A DNA stretch of 64,000 nt from Taeniopygia guttata (Eukaryota; Chordata; Aves; Passeriformes; Estrildidae): the NCBI RefSeq assembly GCF_048771995.1, contig NC_133025.1, forward strand, positions 6,510,001-6,574,000. The letters run 5' to 3'. The position numbers were made by a program, and so were the translations under genes. Position 1 is the first letter of the stretch; each line of letters begins with the position of its first letter. The notes under the pieces were generated by a model. It was not told the origin of the DNA, made no database searches, and was given only the letters and a program-made list of their open reading frames with translations. Shown one piece after another: positions 42,496 through 55,600 of this stretch.

Positions 42496-45400
42496 GAGTG
42501 ATTGCAGTCTTAGCAGAGCTTCAGAAGTCTCTGTGAGAGGCTTTTTTCCCCCAACAATGTGTACAGAACTTTTCCATTACCACAGCTACCAAAGTTACCA
42601 AAACTTGCTCTCCACTTTAATTTTCAGCTTAGCTTTTTCCCACCTAGTATTACTATTCTCACAATAAAACCAATTAGGTCTGATATGCCTAAAACTACTT
42701 TGCTAATATACCTTACCCCAAGTGTATTGTTCTCTGACTGAAAGTTGCTGTGTGACCATGTCTCCATCTAAACTTGTTTTACTTGGCTTGTATTTCAATA
42801 GGATTAGATCACCATTCCCCCCACACATACACACAGAGAACTAATTAAATACCAAGGAAGGGATAAAACCAACAAGACCCAAAACCAAAGTGTATTGTGT
42901 CCTTCCTTCTCACTGATGGGAACTCAGAGAAAAAAGAAAATTATGATCAGAGCAGCACAGCATCTTTTTATTTGCTCCTATTTATTGAAATTTTTGAATG
43001 AACTGACCTTTACCTTGTAGTACAACAGCTTCTAGAAACCTCCTTTATTTTAGTGTTCCTGTCAAGTACAGGGCATACGCCTTATAGCACAGCAGCAGAG
43101 AGGAAAGTGCAGTATATCCAAATATACCATCCCCAGATGCAGCTGAAGCTGAGAACCAGAATCTGATGGTGAAGAAAAATATTTATCCTTAATAGTATGA
43201 ATTTGCATGAGAACAACACAGGTTTAAAATACCATTATACCTGGTTTGGGGTCTTTACATTAAGTATGAATTACTTCAGTCTAATGTTTTACAACTTGTA
43301 GAGTTCCCTGCGAGTCCTGACAGAGGTGACTGATGTTTTGGTGTGGCAAGTGCTACAGGGATGTCTGTAAGCTGAGGTTTACTTAAACATGGATGTAAAG
43401 GGTACAAAAGAACAGGTGGGAGACGTGGACTGTGAGAGAACAGGGGGCACATGGAAACAAGGCTGATTAAGGTCTTAAGGAATTCAGAACCTCCTGGGGT
43501 AAGGCCATGCCACACCTCCCTGTACCCCTCAGCAGGTTCAGAGTGCAAATGCTGAGCACCCATGTTCTCTGTCACTGAGGAGGGAAGAACTGGGATCAGC
43601 AAATATATAATAAAAAAAATGTTATGTATAAATATGAAGAGAACCTTTGTTTCTCTTCACCTATAAGTCAAAATGGGGAAAGAGAGAAGCCGAGCAAAGC
43701 CCAGCAGGCTGTGGGTGGGTATTGGCAAATGGCCACAGCGTGACTGCAATGCACTAAATGCTACCTCTCAAGAAAGCAAAGAAATGGACATTTACTGTAA
43801 TTTGAGGCCATGTCTCCTCCCCAGACAATATATCATACCCAGGGGCATTTGTATGCAAAGGGGGAGAACTCATGCTGAGAAAGGCAAATGTTTAAAGTTA
43901 ATGCAACATCTATAAAAATCAAGTTCCCCTATAAATCCCTCTGCTCTGGATGTGTTGGCTTCACACTGCACACAAGCTGCTGCAGCTCAGCTGCCTTTAC
44001 AAACAGATAGGATTTCCTTGGCTGAAGGCTCAGCTGGAAGCCCTGAGCATGCCCTGCTGCTGTGCACAGCTTCTGGATTTCAGAGAGAAATTGCAAATGC
44101 CCCCGGGCAACCTGCTGCCCTATGGTGCCACTGGGGAGGAGGAATATTCACATCTCTCCTGAGTATCCATAGGAACTGCTGGACACATTTCACTTCGTTT
44201 TCCAAGCCTGTTTGGCTCCAGAAAAGCAGGGGGAGTGAAAAGGCCACACTCAGATTTGTATTTATCTGTGTTTGGTGGGTCCCTTGTGGTTGTCTTTGCA
44301 TCACCCTGCTAAAATATGTAACCTCAGTCCTGGGTAGGAAACATTGGCTTTCTGATCTTTTTCTACAGTCTTTACAGAGACAGAAATTCCTCTGGAGGAT
44401 GAGTCAGAGGAACTAATTTAGAGCAGGGAATCAGGCACTAAAACTGTGTTGAATAGTACGGAAACAACTCCAGCGCGGTGCTTACGCACACAGTGGAAAT
44501 GCCCCTGTCGTGGCAGGAGCAGGACAAGAGGCTCTAATGAAGCCTTTCCCTGCAAGCAGTAAGGGATTTGTGAAACCTGCATGGAAATGATGGCAGCAGC
44601 ACTGAACTCAGGCGGGATGAAACACACGGACTTGACAAAAGGCATCTGCATCTGCTCCTGAGCTGCTCTGCAAGGCCAGAGCAAAGAGGAGACCTCAGCA
44701 GGGAGCTGCTTGCTGTGCCCCATGCCAGCAGCCTCGGGAGAGGTGACCGAGCCAGCAGGGCTGAGGACCAGGTCCAGCCCTCATTCAAGCACGGAAGTGC
44801 CACAAATTTCCATGGCATGAAGTGGAAAAGCCTTGGTGAGGTTGAAGAAGCAAAGACAAAGGGAAGGAAAAACAAGCATCACAATCTGCAGGCGCTCTCT
44901 GACTAATGTCAATGCTGAGAAAGGGAGCAAATGCCTGAGAGACTGATCAGCAGCTCTGACAGCAAGCTCCAAGCACTAACATCTGGCTGACAAGAGCTCC
45001 CTGCTACTCACAGATATTCCTGTCCCACCAGGCAGCCCAGAGCAGCCTGTCCACAGCTCCGGCTGCTGCGTGGGCTGTAAATCCTGAAAGGGCCCCAGAC
45101 CACCCTGGGTGAGATAAATGGGCAACCGGCTACTCTGAAGATGGCAGGATTTGGCAAATAGGCAGTTTTCAATGTGGAAAGATGTGGTATTTAGGGAAAC
45201 ACGCTCCTGCTTGCATATGCTCAGATGAACCTAAGCATTTGGGGCATTAATGACTGTTTCTATAGGAGACAAAAGCTGTTTTCACTCTGGTACAATTCCT
45301 CAGATCAGGATCTATTCCTGGGCTGATATTTCAATTCTCAACAGAAATACAGGGTCAGGGAAATACAGGGTCTTATTTGAAATCCAATGTCATATTCAGT

Positions 45401-45719
45401 GGCTAAAATCTCTCCCTGCTGCTTTGCTGCGTTTCATACAGACACAGACGCACCAAAAACTCCCAGCAAGTGCTGCACAACTTACTGCCTTATACAGAGA
45501 AAAGCTTTTCACACAGGGCTGGCTACAATGCCTGCAGAAAATAAGGTCATAAGGGAGGCATGAGTCAGGCCTCCCCATACACACAAGCCTGGAGCACTCT
45601 TTCCAGCCTGATTTCAGAAGGAGGATTGCAGCCACAGTTACACAGGACAAAATGCTCACAGGGCTGGTGGATGCCCTGTGGTAAACTCTTCCCTCCAAGC
45701 ATCTAAATTATAGAGCACA

Positions 45720-46060
45720 CACCCCACTGCTGGTTAATGTTGCAGTGGTGGCTCTCAGCTGTTTAATCCTATGTTAATAATTGTGCTGGAGAGAGATAAT
45801 TACATAGCAAGTGCCACATCACTGCACAGCGAGCACATAGTGATACCTCAGAGCTACAGTTCAATCACACACTACCTTGGGGTTTGGCTCTTCTGGGAAT
45901 AACTGCACTGAGGTCTGAAAAATATCATAATATCCTGCTGTTATGTCTTTTTACTTGTAAAATCTGCTATTGTTCTGGCTAATTACATAGGGACATGCAG
46001 TAAATGCTTCCCTCTGCAAGTCTGTGTTACTGTTTGTGTACGCACGGGCTTTAAGTATGA
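45720..46060. promoter_or_regulatory. AT-rich block with homeodomain-like motifs (possible enhancer)
   Basis: Contains GTTAATAATTGTGC, GATAATTACATAG and CTAATTACATAG, recurring TAAT cores in a non-repetitive setting. It resembles many conserved non-coding elements in composition only. Conservation cannot be judged from one genome. Confidence 0.2.
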
Positions 46061-46328
46061 TTATGAAATTAATTTTCTCTATCAGTCCAAAATTCTTCTG
46101 TGGAATTTGTTATGCTTTTCCCATATTTCTCTGACACAGAAGTTATCTGTACTTTCACCAGCTTTGTACTGCATGACTTCAGCAATAGCAAGGGCCAGGG
46201 CATGGACAGCCTTGAAAAGCAGATGACCTGGATTGCCCCACACACCTCCTGCAGTAGCAATCACAGTACCCACACCAGTCACCATCCATACAACTTCACA
46301 AAAATTGCTAAACATCACAGAACTGGAG

Positions 46329-46349
46329 AAAAAAAAAAAAAAAAAAAAA
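46329..46349. repeat. poly(A) run of 21
   Basis: Uninterrupted adenines after CTGGAG, followed by an A-rich stretch. No retroposed gene is recognised upstream. Confidence 0.9.
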
Positions 46350-49300
46350 GACCAAAAAATATGGCAAACCCACTCTGAGGAAGTCAGAACTTGGCTCCAG
46401 TCTAGTCACATAATTAGGACACTTGCCCTGTCTTTTGACAATGATAATGTTGGAAGAACAAATTCTCTATCATTCTAAGCTGTGTTATCTGAACAGTTTG
46501 TTCTCATTGAGCAACATGTGCATTTCACACCTCATCAAAGAAGGCAGATAAAATGCTCATCCTAATCAGGGGAATGGGACTGGAGGTCTCCCCTCCAGTG
46601 AGGGCAATAACCAGTTAGGGGTGAGTAGGTCAGTAAATAGCTTCCCTGTGCTTCCATTCCTTGTCTCCAAAAATGGGGATTACAGAACAACTGTGATTTA
46701 TAGGGTTTCTGAGTCATTATAACCTAATCCAGAAAGGTCTATATTCAAATCCTGAATAGTATGTATGGGACAGGAGCAATAGCCAGGACTTGTGGGCAGA
46801 TACTTGCATGCAGAATGGCCACAGTGCTTCTCTGTGCAAATTCAGAGTATGAGCCCAGACACCATGTTTTTCCTTAGGTGCTGGTAGGCATTGCCCATAA
46901 CTGCAGCTTTGTCTCCTGCAATCTGGAAACATACTGTTCAGTAAGGATCCTGGACAAATAACCCATCACTGCACCATGTGATTGATTGAATTTTCAATAT
47001 TGAGGGATTTAGTCAATACAAGTTTGCAATACAAAAATTGTATTTTTCTGTGTCACTGATAAAGTCATTTAAGTCTACATTATCCAAGAAGGTGAAAATG
47101 CTGGCTTTGTGAACATGGCTTAGATATGGCTCAGATACATGAGCAATGTCCATGGTCCCAAGACCAAGGTTTTGAGTATGATCAAAGGGACAGCTTCTAG
47201 CAACTGCCTTTATTGGGCCATGGAAAACAAACCAAACCATTCCTTAGGCACCATTCACCAACAAAATGGGTGTGAGTGGTTAGGCAACAATGTGGTAATG
47301 GTCATTCTTCTCATTATTCTGGACCTAAAGGTCAGTAAATGATCAGAAAAGCCAGCAGAAGAATACACAAGGGGTTTTTACTGGAATGGAAGAAAACTTT
47401 TATTCTCACTCCTTACCTAGGTCAGAAATCAATGGGAGTGTGAGCAAGAAAGTGGCACTAAGCCTCTGGAGGGAATGGTAAAGACCCTTTCCTGCAGATA
47501 TTTGAGGCCTCTCTTCATCAACCAGATGTGGCTTAGGGTTAGTACATGTAAAGTGCAACACAAACTCAGCTGATAAACCTGGATAACCAATTTGTTTAAT
47601 CTGAGCCCCATCCAGGTGATCTCTCAGTTCTGCCTCACTGTTCAATCCTGTTAATAAATTCATCCCTGTACTGGCATACAGCACCTACCTTCTCGTGGCA
47701 ATCAGTGTTACTGAAAGTCAATCAAACTGATCATTTATCCTGCTCCCTCCAGATATTTGTGAGGCATTTGAAGTGAAGGAAACAAACAGAAAAAAAATCC
47801 TACTAAATTGCATCATTCCAAATGTTTTTCCTTCCACATTCTCCCACCCTAGAGACTCTGCCACTTAGTAACATTTCTTTATTTAATCCCTTCCTAAAAT
47901 TCCCTTTTACCATTGAGAACTTTGCAACTGTTTGGGAGTGGGCTGAGTTGGTTGCTGTTTTGATGGAAAGAGAGAAACCAAATTATTTCCTGGCTGAGAT
48001 TTATGCGTCAAGATTTAGCTTGCAGCCAGACTTTTTTAGCCAAGTTATAAAATCTGAAGATAATTCCAGCTCTCATCGTCAGTGACTTTTAAGAAGCAAT
48101 TCAGGATATGTGCAGGATTAAAAGGAAACTTCACACCAGGGAGGTTTTCATGGAAATGAAGAGACACATTCCTGCACAGAAGGAAAGGGCAGGAACATAT
48201 GTCAGCCTAAACAGAGCTGTCAGAAAACAGAATCCCAGCTTACTAAAAAACTCATGAACATGTTGATGAACTCATGCTTTTTTAATGCTTTGGATGCAAA
48301 CTGAGAGTGAAGCAGAGGTTGCCTGTGGACAAAACAAAGCTGAGTTTTGCTTGAGACATCAGGCTTTTGGAAACTTAAGAGCAAATGCCTTGATGTGATA
48401 CTGTAAAGATGCTCCTGATCTCCTGAGATTATTCACTTTGGTGCTGGTCAGCTGGAAGGTATGATGGCCATGTTTTCTACCAAAACGACACAGAATGTCT
48501 CACTAAGCCATGGATAATGTTGTACTTCTCCACATTTTCTGTCACATATGCCATGCCAGACCCTGATGGGTTGAACCATGTCTGAACAGTAAGGTGGCCA
48601 GAGCAGATGTCAGGTGGACAGGCTTAAATGAAAGAATAGAGGAGGAAGAGACAAGTAACTGAAAGTTCCAGAAACCCACAGTCAGACTTGTGTGCCTAAA
48701 ACTCAAGATCTCAGGTGAGACACCCCAAAAAGGCTTGCACTGCTGGCTGCATCAATTTGAATGAAAGGAATGTATCTGCAGACTGAAGCTCTAGATGTGT
48801 TTGGGGTGAACAAACAGACAGGGAAAGGGTTCAGAAGGTGTGTGAAGGACCAGCTGTGGATCCCTCATGTTCCCATTAGGAGCTGGTGCACACCATACAG
48901 GCATCTGGAGCAGCCTGGCTGTGTTTCCTCCAGGAGGAATCCACTCATTGTGCAGCAAAACTTCTCTGTGAACTGAACCAACGGTTGTCAAGCAAACTCA
49001 TGTGTCTCCCACTCACCAGACTCATTCCCTGTCATGATGGAGATGGCACTGATTTGACACATCTGGCAGGTTAAGACAGTTCTTGTTCCCTCAGGTGCTT
49101 TGCCTGAGCTCCATGGCTTGGGAAACTTCAAACAGGAGACCTCACAACCATTGCAAAGCCTGCAATGTGACTGGTTTCACATTTGCCTCTCATCCCTCCT
49201 GATGGGCCAGCTCCAGGCTCTGGAGGTGTTTCACTGGGCTGATGGAGGACCCTCACAACTCAGTCAGGACAGGAGGTGGGGATGGATGTGCCATGCAGCT

Positions 49301-52300
49301 CTGGGAAATCCAATTATAACTCAGAAACAGCAGCTAGTGGCTCCCCAGAGCCATCTCCTGCCACAGCTCACTACGTTTCTCTCCCTGAAGTTCCTCGAGA
49401 AGGGTCAAGCAAAGAGGAGGCTAGCTGAGCTCTAAATCAACTCACCTATTTCCTGCCACTTGGTGCACTGCAAATCTTTACTGGTGCTGACATCCATGCT
49501 CTGCTAAACTCCTACATTTTTTGAGAACAGTTGAACCAACAAGTGCTGGGAGAACACTGAGCCTGTGAAGCCACCTTGGCTGTCTGTCAATGTCTTCTTG
49601 GCTGTCTTCAATGTCTTCTGGAAAGTTCCTAATGCAACACAGACGTTCATGAAATGTTTGCACTTGCAGCTAAGTGCTGGCTACACTTGAGCTTGTCTGT
49701 AATGAGCTCTCTCCACCATACCACACATGAAATACAGACAGAGAGACAGGCATATGGGTTTCAGAGTTACATGGGAAGGAAGGCAGATGCCTAGCAGCAA
49801 AAAGAACTCAGCAGATACAAGGACATTGCCCCCCAGATCTGCTAATCACTGTCCATGCCTTAAAGACGGGTAATAATTGTTTAGACACTCCAAAAGTGAG
49901 CTCCTAAGATACAACCAGAACAACTGTGAGGTTGAGTTCCACAGATGTTCAGATACACTAAAAAAGTCAAGAAATATGGCTGACCTTTTGTTTTTGGGTC
50001 TGGAGAGTGACAGACCAAAGAAGATGCTTTGCTATGAACTCAAGACTGTGAGTCCAAGACTTGCTCACATGGCCAGGCAGCAGTTTGAATATAGCAACAG
50101 AAAGGAGAACAAAAGTAATGTGGTAGAAGCTAAAGAAGCTGCCATCTGTCCAACAGCCCATGACAGCTTAGTTGTGCCTTTTGGAGTCAGTGGTGTCATT
50201 GCTGGGAAGGTGTAAACTCATGTTTTACGCTAATGACTTAAATACTTAAATTTAATGAAGACTGTTGAAAATGCATGTCACATCCTTTGATTGCTGAGGG
50301 AGTAATTCCCAGGTATTTCAAAGCTTAATTATTCAAAAAACTTCTCAGTCAATTAGAACTGATGCATATGTAGCAATAATAAAGAAACACAAAAATTATA
50401 GGGATAATTCAACTTAAGCATCAATTGATCCAATTACTGGGCTCAGCCCCTGAAGTTCAGGTGAAAGAAGATCTCACAAGCAATGTTCCACCTCTACCCC
50501 TTCTCAAAGTAGACCAATAACCTAAACTAACAAAGCTACTTTCATCCAAAAAATTCTGAATGTGGCTTCATATTTCAAACTCATTTATTACTTTGCTTTC
50601 TATGTATAACTCGTAGTTTGTGAGAGCTATACAAAACCACATAAAAGAGAAGAGGAAAAGGGAGGGGTGCTATAATAAATTCTGTATTACCTGAGAAGAT
50701 AGGTGTCTTCTCATGCCAACTCCCCTTGGTGTTAAATTACAGGAGGGGTTTCTATGCAGTTACAACCTCATTGATTCTGAGCTGAGTTTTGAGTCTTGGG
50801 TGGTGACACAGTGGTTACAATTGTGGGTTGACTTTTAAAATGTGGTTAAATTACAAAGAAGTTACAGTAATGGCCATGATAAAGAACGTCTGTAGCAACC
50901 ACAAATGAGCACTCCTCAGTCTTCACCCTGTGTGTTTGAGTTTTACCACTGCAGGCATTACAGCTCACAAGTAATTCTCACACAGCATCTGCGAAGCTTG
51001 CAGAAGATCAGAGGAAGCTCTACTCAGCTCTGACAAATTGCAATCAATTCACTGTGACAGATTGTCCATGTATTCCAGGGCAATACAGAGTTGTGAGGCA
51101 CTTTCACTCCTTGTAGCCAGCTGGGTCAAGAGCTTTCTGAAGGCTACCCCAAAAATCTGTCTCCCTGTTTCATCGGGACCAAAAAAAACCCAACCCTGTA
51201 GCAGCTGTGAGAAGATGCCATTCCATCATTTCCTACAGCTTTCAACAGCTGCTGGACACCTCTGAGCACAGCCTGCAGCAGCAGGAGCAGCGTGATGCAT
51301 CACTGTGTCCCAGCAGGTCAGCAGTGTGCTGCAGATCTCCATCTCCTTCCTGCTCCTTTTCAAACTCCAGCGTGTCAGCTGAGTTGAACCAGTTTTCTGG
51401 ATGCCTTCCCACTTCCTCAGTACTTTAGCAAACAGCACTAAGAGTGTGAAAGGGCTCAGTGCACATCTTTGAAGGAACCCATGCCTGACAAGCTCTTCTT
51501 GGCTGTCACTCTGTCAGAGATATATTTACCTTTGTTTTCCCCTTGTTTTTAAAGCTGCTCTACAGTGTGTTTTACTGCATCTGATGGGGAACTTTAAAAG
51601 GCTCCACAGAGCAATGCTTTTCTCACCCTGACTCCTCAGCTATAGTAGAAATTGGAAAGATGGTGCCTTGGACAGCTTCTGACCCTCCTCTCAAGGCTGC
51701 TTCTTATTCACTCCTGTGGTTCAGATTTCTTTGTAAACATGGCTGTACATGATTTCTTATAATCCACAGGGAGGGAAATCCCCAAGAATGGGTTTTGGGG
51801 CAGGGACACTGAATTCTCCGTTATATGTAGTATAGTCCCAAACCCCACATTTTCTGTCAGCCAAACTAGAAAATAACATGCTGTCCTCTATGAGGCAATG
51901 AGGGCAACAAGAATCGGTTCTCTTTAACCCAGATTATATCAGACTTCCTGTATAAAACTGTTGGAAGTCATTCCTTTTGCTCACCAAATTACTTCAGCAG
52001 GTGCATATCTATCCTAGAAAAGAGTTCCAACCTCTTTTTCAGCGATAGAAAATCTATCATGACCCCTGGCAAACTAAAGATTAATGATCTACTTCACTTC
52101 AAAAAACCACTGTATTTAGGTTGGGTTATATGGATGCAGATTGCTGCCAGTTTCAAGCTGCAGGTCAAAAAATAACAATATTTAAGGCAGAATAGTTCTG
52201 GTTTGGTTTCTGAGTCAGGAAATCCTTGCTGTAATTGCAGTCTCCCAGGTAAGACACACTTCCCTCCCATGCTCTCACCCAGACCACATCCAGGTGTTTG

Positions 52301-52329
52301 AGGAGGTTCTACTTTCCTCTTCAGAGAAG

Positions 52330-52630
52330 CACAGTGGCCTCTAGCAATGGCTAATTACCACTCTGCTGATTGACAAAGTGCCAAGGAGTGAGCGCTGCTA
52401 CCTCCATAACCAATAATTACATTTTTGTCAGGCTGCCAAGGGCCTCACACACACCTGCACACTGCTCACACAGTTGTTATGAAGAGATTTATAATAATTA
52501 ATTGTAGCATTCCTATCACGTATCTCCCCACCCTCTTCCAGCAGCGACATGTAAATCCAGCCATGAGCATGTCTAATTTCCTCTCCTTGTTAACCTTAGA
52601 GTAAAGCCAGTTAAGAACATCTTCTGTTTG
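52330..52630. promoter_or_regulatory. AT-rich block with clustered TAATTA motifs (possible enhancer)
   Basis: GGCTAATTACCACTCTGCTG, GATTGACAAAG, CCAATAATTACA and TAATAATTAATTG occur within 200 bases. The region is unique sequence with no simple-repeat character. A CCDC3 or CAMK1D enhancer is an inference from composition only. Confidence 0.25.
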
Positions 52631-55600
52631 CATCCTTTGAAGCCTTGAGTAATTTTTTTCCTGACATTTTAATTTAATTCTAGGTGAGGAATCACACTTT
52701 TTCTCTTCTCCTTCTATTTTACTCTGGTTATTTGTTCACGCCTTCCTGACTAGTCTAGACAGCCCTACCACTTATGATTTTCCCAAGGTGGATGCTTTCC
52801 AAACAGTACAGCTCTCCTCCCACAGAACACGGGCCAAGCTTCACAAAACCAAACCTCTTCCCACGGATCACCATTCCCCAGCTAGCAATTGACTTCCAAA
52901 ACCAAAGAGGTAGGAACTAAAGACCGTGCAAGATATTCATCACCTACAGGATTCTTCTCAATTTCCAAAGGCATCTACTGTCCATGTAGCATCCCATCAA
53001 GCTGCATCCCTCATTTCTACCCCCTCCCTACTTCGTGCTCACTCTTGGAACCTCCCAGCTTGCTAACACTGATGAGCCCCTGTTGCAACGCTTGTCTTGC
53101 TGCTCTTCATGCTGCCCTTTTTAGAAAGCAAAAAGCCCCATTGAAATTTTCCTTCTCCCTGATTTGCTTCTAATATGTTTTGCATTTTATTCTTTCTTTT
53201 TCTTTCTTTTTTTTTTTTTTTTCCCATACTATGTTCTGTTTTTACATCCTTCTCAGTTTTCACTTTCTCTCACAGGTTGCTGGCACTATTGACATTCATC
53301 TGCACTTAATCTTCTTGGGGTTAAGTCTTACACACAAATATTTGCTTTCCCTGTTGGCACTTCCAACAGTCTAGGCAAAACTTTGAAATTTCCCTGTGGC
53401 AATAGCAGTGGGAGGTCCCAGACAGCCAGGGAAGGGGCTTTACTCCCTCTTTTCTCAAGGACTTGCATTGCAGAGTGTTAGCAGTAGCTGATTCCTATCC
53501 AGGATAGGGGAGGAACAACTTCTCTGAGGCTCAGACATCAAGCTTGATCTGTAATTTTGAGTTGGGTCCTGTGAGAGGGTGGAGGATAAAGGTTTATACA
53601 ACCATGAATGCTATGAAGGAAGAAAATAGAGACTGACAACATCTTCCAGCAGAAGAACTGGGAATATCAGATAATAAAGTAGGAAACAGGTTGAAGGCAA
53701 TCTAAAAGTTGGAAATCAAATCAAAAAGGCAATCCAATTCTCAAGAGAGAGCTGAACAGCTTTACGGGAGATAAATTGACTGGATGTCACTGAATATAAA
53801 AAAAGAAAGAAATATATGGAAATTACTTCACCACAGAAACATCTTCACCTGAAAACACTGGAGGATGGGAAAGCATCAGCTAGAGCTCTCTTCCTGTACT
53901 CTTCCATGGATACCTTACTTAGGTATCTCTCAGCATACTGTGGGTCTTGGGATAGGGGCAGGGGAGAATGCTGACAGTCTTTTACTTTATTTCCTCAGAA
54001 AACTGTCATTTTGCACCAGTTCAGTACTTCTGACAATAAAGCACCTAACAAAAGGACTCCTGTACCCCACTCTGCTGTTGGCTCAAGCCCTTCAGAATGC
54101 TGTAGGCAATGAAATTCAATCTTTGCTCACATTTTAAGATCAATACTGAAGTAGACAAGCTCCTTAACTCCATTCAACTAACACTTAAATATATCCAACC
54201 AAGAAGCCAATCCAAACCAGAATATTTATCATAAAATGCATAGAAAAACATGTTCGGAGTCACATCTACAGTGTATACATAAACTTCAAACAGAAAAAGC
54301 CCTAAAATCAATTTTGAAGTAATTCAAACAGCCCCATGACAGCTCCAGTAATGTTGACTGCATTAGAAAGATTATTCCAGTTGTTCTACAAGCTTTAGAG
54401 TTAAAGGCTTTCTGTGTCAGAGACAATGTTCCCTTTCGGTAGAGTATTGATAACATATGTGTCCTCTCTTTTTTTTCCTTTCCTACCATCATTTTAAAAA
54501 TTGTTTTTTTTATTTCTTTTATACTTTTTGCACCATTTTCTAAATCAGTCCATGGTTGACCGCAGGCCTTAAAAAGGGGAGGACAGAGGTTTCAGAATTT
54601 CAAAACACAAGGAATTGCTTTAAAGCAATTTAGAAGATTGGATTTAAATCCACAAAACAAAACTCCACATCCTTCATGCACTCAGTAAATTTTATCCAAA
54701 AGGCTTTATAAGCTAAAGAGTACAAAATGCATCATAAGCTCCAGCCAAATTCAAGCCACCTGCTCCACACAGCAACAGATACAGAAGGAGGACTCCAGGC
54801 ATGCTGCAGTGCTTGATTCAAGCTCTGGACTTTTCCTCATCCACTGGAACTGCTATACCCAGAAAAAGAAGCTAATGAGACCATGGTCAAGGTGTTGTGG
54901 CATAAATGGCCCAGGACCACATCAGTTCCTTTTAGACACAAATAAGTTTATATGTGGCCAGACCACAATGTGAGCTCAAAGACCTCTGTTCTTGCAATTA
55001 ATACATTGTCTTTGCCCCAATGTTGCAGTAGGTGCAGCATTAGGAGATCTTTGCACTCCCATATTTTGCTGGGCAAGGATTTCCAAATCCCTGTGCTGCT
55101 CTAGAGGAGTCGGGAATACTGACTGCAGATAAAACTGCAAGGAAAAGGAAAAAAGAAAAAGAATAAAAATTAAAAAATATTTCCCAGGACTTGGAAAAAG
55201 TATACTATGTATGATTAATAATGAGAGCAAACATTAACGCTTCAATAGCCACGTTCCCAGCTCAATAGCTGTGGGGCTGAGGCTGCCCCAGGACACTGCC
55301 AATGTGTAAGTTAATGTTTAAAGATATGTGTGGGCTTAGGAGCAAATTAAAATACACAACGAGCCCTGGGCAAGCCTGAGATTTCTCCATTTCAAAACAT
55401 AGGAAATGCTGTAAATACCATAGCAAATGCAATTAGCAGAGCGTGATAAACACCACTTCGTTAGCAGAGACCACAGGAGGCTTCTCCTGTTTCAGAGTTT
55501 CTGACAATGAGCAGGACCAGAGGCTGATCCTGAAGTCCAGACACAGAAGAGGGAGGCAAATGCCTCAGGGATGCCTCCAGTCTGGGATTTTGTTTTCAGC

